Part shown: positions 17,270 to 22,885 of the stretch, in pieces
Layout of the letters: the number at the start of each line of letters is the position of its first letter
Numbering within the stretch: position 1 is the stretch's first letter
Origin: Fluviicola sp.
Lineage (GTDB): Bacteria > Bacteroidota > Bacteroidia > Flavobacteriales_D > Crocinitomicaceae
Assembly (NCBI RefSeq): GCF_030151805.1
Contig: NZ_JASLCN010000016.1
Span: 1 to 22,885, forward strand
Direction: 5' to 3'
Length of the DNA stretch: 22,885 bases
The notes under the pieces: generated by a model
What the model saw: only the letters and a program-made list of their open reading frames with translations
Told to the model about the DNA's origin: nothing
Databases searched by the model: none
Translations under genes and position numbers: made by a program

Positions 17270-19294
17270 CTATGAATCCTTTACCGGGAAAAAGAATGAA
17301 AGTGGTTTGTACCTGAAATACAGCCATACGGAATGGAACAAATACTTTAATTCTGAAAGTGGAATATCCCGGGAACGCAAAGCCAACCACAAGGAAAGAG
17401 AGAAGCTGACAATGAAGTTAAAGAAACCAATTACCCCTATTCCGATGATTCCCATCAGGATCGGATACCAGCCTGTGTGGAAATTTTCGCCGAATAAACC
17501 AATCGCCAGGTTCCCGGAAACAAACGTAATGTGGCGAATATCCAGGTTTAAGCCCAGGAAAATTCCGATTGACGCTGTTGACCCCATGAAAACCCCAAAC
17601 CAAAAATTTGAAGCAACTCCTGCCCATTTGCGTTCGATCCAACCGGCGAAACGCGCTGCATTTTCTTTCCCGATCGAAATCTTCAAAACAGGATGTTCCT
17701 TGATCCGGTTATAGATTCGTTTGTGTTTGATCTTGTTTGAAATGGATCCCGAAATGATTCCCGACAGGAATAAAAACACTCCGGCAATCGAAGCGTGAAA
17801 AATTGCCAGGGATTCAATCGGGTTGATATCTGTGAGCAACACCTGGCTTTTATGTGAATCGACCACCTGAAAACCGGCTATTCCCTGCAATAGCCAAATT
17901 AAGATCAGGGATACCGGAAAGGCCACAAAAACGTTTCCCACGAAAGCAATGAATTGGGAACGGAACAATTGAGCAAACAAAATTGCAAAAGAACGGTGCC
18001 GATCCGCTTCATTGACCAAACCAGACATTCCGGCTTCGATTGATTTGACGATCGCTGCTGCTGTCATTGCCGGTTGTTTGGTCGCCAGTGTAAAACCCAA
18101 AAGGTAAATCAGGATAAATCCGAATGCATAATTCAAGCTATACAACAGTGCATGACCGAAATCACTTACATGAAATTTCCCCAGCAGTACTTTGAAAATA
18201 CACAGAAACCCAACTACCAAACCAGCACCCATGGCAGTCAAAAGCATGTTAACATATTCTTTCTTCGAATGTGTAATGTAATGTTCTCCCGTTTTCGCAG
18301 TATGCTGTGTCACTTCATAAGCAATTGTCTGGGTACTGTCCAGCATTAAACGACGAATATTGTTCTTCTTACAGTTGTATTTAATCAGTTTAATTGCCAG
18401 GTAAATGGAGTTTTCCCGTTTATCCTGCTCACTATCCGCAGTCAAAAGAGGCATCAGTGCTTCAATACGATATAATTGCTGCCTGATTCGCAGTAAGCTT
18501 TGGTTGACCCGGATGGAAATCCCGAATTTGGCACTGTTGTTAAATGCCGTATTGATGATTTCGTGGCAACCCTGAAGCAAAGCAACCAAATCCCGGTAAT
18601 CGGGATCAGCGATGGAAACTGAAAAGTCTTTTTCATGAATAATCTTCGAAACAATGACATCCAGTTTCTTCTCGAACAACTCAAAAGGACTTTGCACATT
18701 TTCATATTCCGGAACCATGATCAGGACATCCTGTTCCAAAGCTCGACCACTGATCCGCTGAATCAATAAACTGATTCCATTCACAACTTCCGTAATCGCA
18801 AAATTGTTTTCCGTTCCGTCATAAATAGTAGACAATTCAAGAAGTGTTACCAATTCATTGATTTCTTCCAGGGAAATTTCCTGAACCCACTCAATATCTT
18901 TTTGCTTGTAAAAAACCTGGTTCAATAAGAACTGCAGTGTATCCGGTTCCGGCTGCTCCGGCAAAATTTTAGAAGCCAGACGCTCTCTTACTTCCCGGAT
19001 AAAGTAAGCATCCCGGATAATCCCCGAATCCGTTAAAATAGATGTAAACTTGCGGTTTTGAAGAATGTTGCGCAGGTAAACCGTCATGGCGTAACGCTTT
19101 ACGGAATTCTGTTCCAGATAATCAATCAGCGGGCGAATACTGACGATCCCTCCTTTTCCTATTTCCTGAGGGCGAAAATATGCTACCAGGTCGACCAAAA
19201 ACTCCAGATTGTCGGAAGTATAATCAGCGGAATGGTAAAAGTCTTCAAACAACTCTTCCAATTCCTTCTTCTTTGTTTTTCTGAACAATTGCAT
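17270..19294 (-). CDS. Polytopic membrane protein of the Gcr 'site-specific recombinase' family
   Basis: The product has 674 residues. The N-terminal half (1-340) is soluble, helical and charged. The C-terminal half has about six membrane segments, near 344-368, 378-404, 443-471, 493-516, 561-584 and 604-634. Conserved-looking polar motifs sit at membrane edges: ATKQPAMTAA (about 404-413), FRSQFIAFVGN (about 440-450) and NFWFGVFMGSTASIGIFLGL followed by NLDIRHITF (about 561-589). These match the family that databases call 'site-specific recombinase Gcr' (Pfam SpecificRecomb). That name comes from an old Neisseria assignment. I see no tyrosine- or serine-recombinase active site, and the topology is that of a membrane protein, so the name should not be taken as function. 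It is flanked by independent genes, with a terminator between it and ileS, so it probably has its own promoter in 19295-19376. Confidence 0.8.
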   Translation of the reverse strand: MQLFRKTKKKELEELFEDFYHSADYTSDNLEFLVDLVAYFRPQEIGKGGIVSIRPLIDYLEQNSVKRYAMTVYLRNILQNRKFTSILTDSGIIRDAYFIREVRERLASKILPEQPEPDTLQFLLNQVFYKQKDIEWVQEISLEEINELVTLLELSTIYDGTENNFAITEVVNGISLLIQRISGRALEQDVLIMVPEYENVQSPFELFEKKLDVIVSKIIHEKDFSVSIADPDYRDLVALLQGCHEIINTAFNNSAKFGISIRVNQSLLRIRQQLYRIEALMPLLTADSEQDKRENSIYLAIKLIKYNCKKNNIRRLMLDSTQTIAYEVTQHTAKTGEHYITHSKKEYVNMLLTAMGAGLVVGFLCIFKVLLGKFHVSDFGHALLYSLNYAFGFILIYLLGFTLATKQPAMTAAAIVKSIEAGMSGLVNEADRHRSFAILFAQLFRSQFIAFVGNVFVAFPVSLILIWLLQGIAGFQVVDSHKSQVLLTDINPIESLAIFHASIAGVFLFLSGIISGSISNKIKHKRIYNRIKEHPVLKISIGKENAARFAGWIERKWAGVASNFWFGVFMGSTASIGIFLGLNLDIRHITFVSGNLAIGLFGENFHTGWYPILMGIIGIGVIGFFNFIVSFSLSLWLALRSRDIPLSELKYLFHSVWLYFRYKPLSFFFPVKDS

Positions 19295-19376
19295 ATCTCC
19301 GGTCTCACTTTTCCTTAAAAATAAGAAGACCCGCTAAAAAAGTCACTGAATTTTCCCTAAAAGTCGGATTTAAACG

Positions 19377-19404
19377 AAAAATGCCGGATTTCTCCGGCAT
19401 TTTA
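19377..19404 (-). terminator. Bidirectional rho-independent terminator after ileS
   Basis: ATGCCGGA (19381-19388) pairs with TCCGGCAT (19393-19400) around a TTTC loop, flanked by AAAA on the left and TTTT on the right, so it can end transcription on either strand. On the minus strand it follows the ileS stop by about 45 bases, with TTTT after the hairpin. Confidence 0.85.
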
Positions 19405-19417
19405 TTCGTTCTTATGT

Positions 19418-19443
19418 GCAGACTTCGACTACGCTCAGTCTGC
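19418..19443. repeat. REP-like palindrome just after the ileS stop codon
   Basis: GCAGACT (19418-19424) and AGTCTGC (19437-19443) are perfect inverted arms around a 12-base core, TCGACTACGCTC. On the minus strand it reads CTGAGCGTAGTCGAAG in its centre, a motif I recognise as widely dispersed in Bacteroidota intergenic DNA. It lies 2 bases past the ileS stop (19446-19448) and before the terminator. It may protect the mRNA 3' end or be a remnant of REP-type mobility. Confidence 0.6.
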
Positions 19444-19445
19444 TT

Positions 19446-22400
19446 TTATGCTTTCTCTACTTTAATCAAGGTATCTGCATCCTCTTCGATATCGGTCGTC
19501 AAACCTTCAAACGGTTCGGAACTGAATCTCAAATCAGAAGCCAACACTTCTTCACAAATGAATTGCTTATTCGCTTCCGCAGCCAATTGAATGAATTCGG
19601 AAGATTTCAATGTCAGGTTGATGCGATCAGTCACTTCCAATCCCGAATCCTTTCTCAGGTTCTGAATTCTGTTTACCAATTCGCGCGCCACACCTTCCAT
19701 ACGCAATGCTTCCGTAATCGTACTGTCCAAAGCAACGGTCAAACCATTTTCTGATGCAACCAACCAGCCCGGAATGTCTTCCGCACGGATTTCAAAATCG
19801 TTCATATCCAGAACCACCTCATCGCCATCAATCATTCCGGTCCAGCCCTGTTTTTGTTCTACTTCCGCAATTCCATGCTGATCCATCTGAGCAACCAAAG
19901 CAGCAATGGCTTTCATTTGCTTTCCGTACTTCGGACCGATGGTTTTGAAATTCGGCTTGATGGATTTTACAAAGATATTGTTCGATGCATCCAGAAGTTC
20001 CAGTTCTTTGACGTTCACTTCCGACAAGATCAAATCCTGAACATGTTGAATGTTTTTCACAAAACGCTCATCCAATACCGGAACCATGATCTTTTGCAAA
20101 GGTTGTCTTACCCGGATTTTCTCTTTTTTACGTAAAGCCAACACCAATGAAGACACATTCTGGGCAATCTCCATTTGTGCTTCGAGTTCCAGATCAATCA
20201 ATCCCGCATCTGATTTCGGAAATAAAGCCAAGTGCACCGAATTCACAGAATGTTTTCCGGAAATCGCATTCAGATCGGAAAATAACTGATCCAAATAGAA
20301 TGGTGCAATTGGTGAACCCATGATTGCTACTGCCTCCAAACAAGTATACAACGTTTGATAAGCAGAAATTTTATCTGTTGTGTACTCCCCTTTCCAGAAA
20401 CGTCTGCGGCAAAGGCGTACATACCAATTCGACAACTGATCCGAAACGAAATCCTGGATCAGACGCCCCGCTTTTGTGGGTTCGAAAGAAGCATACGCTT
20501 CATCCACCTGGGCAATCAACGAGTTCAATTTCGACAAAATCCACCGGTCAATTTCCGGACGCTGATCCAACGCAATTTCTGCTTCAGAATAAGAGAATCC
20601 GTCGATATTTGCATACAATGCGAAGAAGGAATATGTGTTGTAAAGCGTTCCGAAGAACTTGCGCTGAACTTCCGTGATTCCGTCGACATCGAATTTCAGG
20701 TTATCCCATGGCTGCGCATTGGTAACCATATACCAGCGCGTTGCATCCGGTCCGTATTTTGACAAGGTTTCAAACGGATCAACCGTATTTCCTTTGCTTT
20801 TTGACATTTTCTGTCCGTTCTTATCCAGAACCAGGCCATTTGAAACGACATTCTTGTAAGCCACCGAATCAAAACACATCGTAGCAATTGCATGCAGGGT
20901 ATAGAACCATCCACGCGTTTGATCCACTCCTTCTGCAATAAAATCTGCAGGATAAGAGGTATGATTATCAATCAATTCTTTGTTCTCAAACGGATAATGC
21001 CATTGCGCATAAGGCATCGCACCTGAATCAAACCACACGTCGATCAAATCGCTTTCACGTTTCATCGGTAAGCCTGAAGGGGAAACCAAAATGATTTCGT
21101 CCACATAGTTTTTATGCAAATCGATCTGATTGTAATTTTCGTTCGAAAAATCATTCGGAACAAATGCTTTCAATGGATTTTCGTTCATTAATCCGGCTGA
21201 AACTGCCTTGTCGCATTCCCCTTTTAACTGTTCAACAGAAGAAATGCACACGCGTTCGTCACCTTCTTCCGTAGACCAAATCGGAATCGGAATTCCCCAA
21301 TAACGGGAACGTGACAAGTTCCAGTCATTCGCATTTTTCAACCATTCTCCGAAACGACCTGTTCCGGTTGAAGCCGGTTTCCAGTTGATCGTATTATTCA
21401 GTTCGATCATACGCTCCTTCACATTGGTTACTTTGATAAACCAGGAATCCAACGGATAATACAAGACCGGTTTATCAGTTCTCCAACAATGTGGATAGCT
21501 GTGTTCGTATTTTTCGATTTTAAATGCTCTGTTCTCAATTTTCAATTTCAAAGCTATGCGCTCATCCACCGACATGTATGCTTTCAAATCCGGGATAATG
21601 GATTTGAGGTTCTCTTTCTGTTTCTCAAATTCTGTTTGCTTTTCAGCTTCAGTCAGGTAATCCGCCTTCACGAATTCTCCTCCCAAACCGAACACGTCAT
21701 CTGAAACTTCCATGCGGAAACGACCACGCAGATCCACCAATGGAACAGGATTTCCTTTATCATCCAGCACCAACATGGCAGGAACACCGGATTCTGTCGC
21801 AACGCGCGCATCATCCGCACCGAATGTCGGAGCGATGTGTACAATTCCGGTACCGTCCGAAGTGGTAACAAAATCTCCCGAGATCACACGGAAAGCCTGA
21901 TCTGCATCTTCATGCGGCAAAGCACCTTTCAGAAGTTGTTCGTAACGGATTCCGACTAAGTCTGAGCCTTTGCAAGAACCTAAAACCATAAATGGAATAT
22001 TCTTCCCTGATTTGTCATATACCTCAAAAGCAACAGTCGTTTCAGCTTCAACAAATCCCTTCCCGAAATGGCTTTTCAACAAATCCTTCGCCAACACCAC
22101 CTGAACAGCTTCATGCGTATATGGATTGAAGGTAGAAACCAACACGTATTCAATCTTCGGGCCTACACACAATGCTGTGTTGGAAGAAAGCGTCCACGGA
22201 GTGGTGGTCCATGCAAGGAAGAATGTTTCCTCCCTTGTGGGAGGACTGAGGAGGGTGCCAGGTAAAACCTGATCCTCTTTTATCTTAAACTGTGCCACTA
22301 CCGTCGTGTCTTTCACATCGCGGTAACAGCCCGGCATATTCAATTCGTGCGATGACAATCCGGTTCCTGCAGCAGGAGAATACGGTTGAATCGTATAACC

Positions 22401-22885
22401 TTTATACAACAAATCTTTGTTATACAATTGACCCAATAACCACCAAACAGATTCCATGTATTTCGGGTCGTAGGTGATGTATGGATTTTCCATATCCACC
22501 CAATATCCCATTTGTTCAGTCAAACGATTCCAGATATCCGTGTAGCGCATCACTGCTTCACGACATGCTTTGTTGTAATCGTCAACAGAAATCTTTTTTC
22601 CAATGTCTTCCTTTGTAATTCCCAATTCTTTTTCAACGCCCAATTCCACAGGCAGACCATGCGTATCCCATCCGGCTTTACGCTTTACTTGTTTTCCTTT
22701 CAGCGTCTGATACCGGCAAAAAATATCTTTAATCGAACGAGCCATTACGTGGTGAATACCCGGCAATCCATTTGCAGATGGAGGACCTTCAAAGAAAACA
22801 AACGGCTGCGCTCCTTCACGGGAAGTGATGGAAGCTTCAAAAACACGCTCATTTTTCCACTTTTCAAGAACTGCTTGCGCTACAT
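19446..22885 (-). CDS. ileS: Isoleucyl-tRNA synthetase, type 2, N-terminus cut by window edge
   Basis: This enzyme attaches isoleucine to tRNA-Ile in the cytoplasm. About 1145 residues are visible and the frame is open to the right edge, so roughly the first 30 to 50 residues are missing. The frame continues above 22766 through FVFFEGPPSANGLPGIHH, so no start lies there. Visible features are the class I signature region (PSANGLPGIHHVMAR, bases 22740-22784), the editing-domain threonine-rich motif WTTTPWTLSSNTAL, DGTGIVHIAPTFGADDAR, DVWFDSGAMPYAQW and the KMSKS loop (GQKMSKSKGN, KMSKS at 20796-20810), followed by the helical anticodon-binding region. The length, the lack of a C-terminal Cys4 zinc finger and the motif style fit the type-2 (eukaryote-like) subfamily found in Bacteroidota. 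Oddities: the signature is GIHH instead of HIGH, and residues encoded at about 22225-22262 look like an in-frame repeat insertion. The stop is followed by a REP-like palindrome and a terminator. Confidence 0.95.
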   Translation of the reverse strand, partial: VAQAVLEKWKNERVFEASITSREGAQPFVFFEGPPSANGLPGIHHVMARSIKDIFCRYQTLKGKQVKRKAGWDTHGLPVELGVEKELGITKEDIGKKISVDDYNKACREAVMRYTDIWNRLTEQMGYWVDMENPYITYDPKYMESVWWLLGQLYNKDLLYKGYTIQPYSPAAGTGLSSHELNMPGCYRDVKDTTVVAQFKIKEDQVLPGTLLSPPTREETFFLAWTTTPWTLSSNTALCVGPKIEYVLVSTFNPYTHEAVQVVLAKDLLKSHFGKGFVEAETTVAFEVYDKSGKNIPFMVLGSCKGSDLVGIRYEQLLKGALPHEDADQAFRVISGDFVTTSDGTGIVHIAPTFGADDARVATESGVPAMLVLDDKGNPVPLVDLRGRFRMEVSDDVFGLGGEFVKADYLTEAEKQTEFEKQKENLKSIIPDLKAYMSVDERIALKLKIENRAFKIEKYEHSYPHCWRTDKPVLYYPLDSWFIKVTNVKERMIELNNTINWKPASTGTGRFGEWLKNANDWNLSRSRYWGIPIPIWSTEEGDERVCISSVEQLKGECDKAVSAGLMNENPLKAFVPNDFSNENYNQIDLHKNYVDEIILVSPSGLPMKRESDLIDVWFDSGAMPYAQWHYPFENKELIDNHTSYPADFIAEGVDQTRGWFYTLHAIATMCFDSVAYKNVVSNGLVLDKNGQKMSKSKGNTVDPFETLSKYGPDATRWYMVTNAQPWDNLKFDVDGITEVQRKFFGTLYNTYSFFALYANIDGFSYSEAEIALDQRPEIDRWILSKLNSLIAQVDEAYASFEPTKAGRLIQDFVSDQLSNWYVRLCRRRFWKGEYTTDKISAYQTLYTCLEAVAIMGSPIAPFYLDQLFSDLNAISGKHSVNSVHLALFPKSDAGLIDLELEAQMEIAQNVSSLVLALRKKEKIRVRQPLQKIMVPVLDERFVKNIQHVQDLILSEVNVKELELLDASNNIFVKSIKPNFKTIGPKYGKQMKAIAALVAQMDQHGIAEVEQKQGWTGMIDGDEVVLDMNDFEIRAEDIPGWLVASENGLTVALDSTITEALRMEGVARELVNRIQNLRKDSGLEVTDRINLTLKSSEFIQLAAEANKQFICEEVLASDLRFSSEPFEGLTTDIEEDADTLIKVEKA
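22228..22262. repeat. Candidate palindromic repeat embedded in ileS
   Basis: TCCTCCC (22228-22234) and GGGAGGA (22239-22245) form a perfect 7-bp stem with a TTGT loop, followed by a second GGAGGG-like stretch up to about 22256. On the minus strand it encodes LLSPPTREE in frame. It sits between the KIKEDQ segment and the conserved FLAWTTTPWT of the editing domain, where family members have a short variable connector. G/C-rich CCTCCC...GGGAGG hairpins of this kind are dispersed repeats in several Bacteroidota genomes, which I recall rather than verified. Confidence 0.45.

Noticed and set aside
17270..19294. Recombinase as evidence of a mobile element or integron
   Set aside because: It is a membrane protein of a misnamed family; no attachment sites, inverted ends or transposase are seen around it.
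22764..22766. TTG at 22766 as the ileS start codon
   Set aside because: The frame continues upstream with conserved IleRS residues (FVFFEGPPSANG), so this is an internal Leu codon and the true start is outside the window.

Overview
The window comes from a member of the Bacteroidota, most likely Flavobacteriales and possibly near Fluviicola/Crocinitomicaceae; the genus is a guess from protein style. Evidence: type IX secretion (T9SS) C-terminal sorting domains, a type-2 isoleucyl-tRNA synthetase, a short Ppx/GppA phosphatase, Bacteroidota-style RHS proteins, AT-rich intergenic DNA and few recognisable Shine-Dalgarno sites. Every gene I accept lies on the minus strand, so transcription runs from high to low coordinates. 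I saw no tRNA, rRNA, CRISPR array, transposase or phage gene, and no gene-free stretch longer than 300 bases.

Region A (13227 down to 1, continuing past the left edge) is the accessory part: seven genes packed as one translationally coupled operon. In order of transcription they are a secreted DNRLRE-domain protein of 1132 residues, a membrane-anchored Skp/OmpH-like coiled-coil protein, a small lipoprotein, a 1873-residue secreted protein with an SpvB/TcB-like N-terminus, a 426-residue secreted PKD plus carbohydrate-binding-like protein, a LolA-like periplasmic protein, and the first 367 residues of an RHS/YD-repeat protein. Junctions are ATGA or TGATG overlaps or gaps of 3 to 10 bases. I read it as a multi-part export and assembly locus for a large RHS-type, Tc-toxin-like shell, with dedicated periplasmic helpers. 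The C-terminal effector and any immunity gene would lie outside the window. A domain that is normally continuous in such proteins appears split between the 1873- and 426-residue genes.

Region B (13228 to 17269) holds a candidate promoter and an inverted repeat in front of the operon, a Ppx/GppA-type exopolyphosphatase gene, a strong hairpin terminator, and a T9SS-secreted multidomain adhesin-like protein of 888 residues.

Region C (17270 to 22885) is housekeeping: a polytopic membrane protein of the family misleadingly named 'site-specific recombinase' (Gcr), a bidirectional terminator, a REP-like palindrome next to the ileS stop codon, and ileS, cut at its N-terminus by the right edge. This IleRS has GIHH in place of the usual HIGH signature, and a second palindromic repeat seems to be embedded in frame in its editing-domain region.
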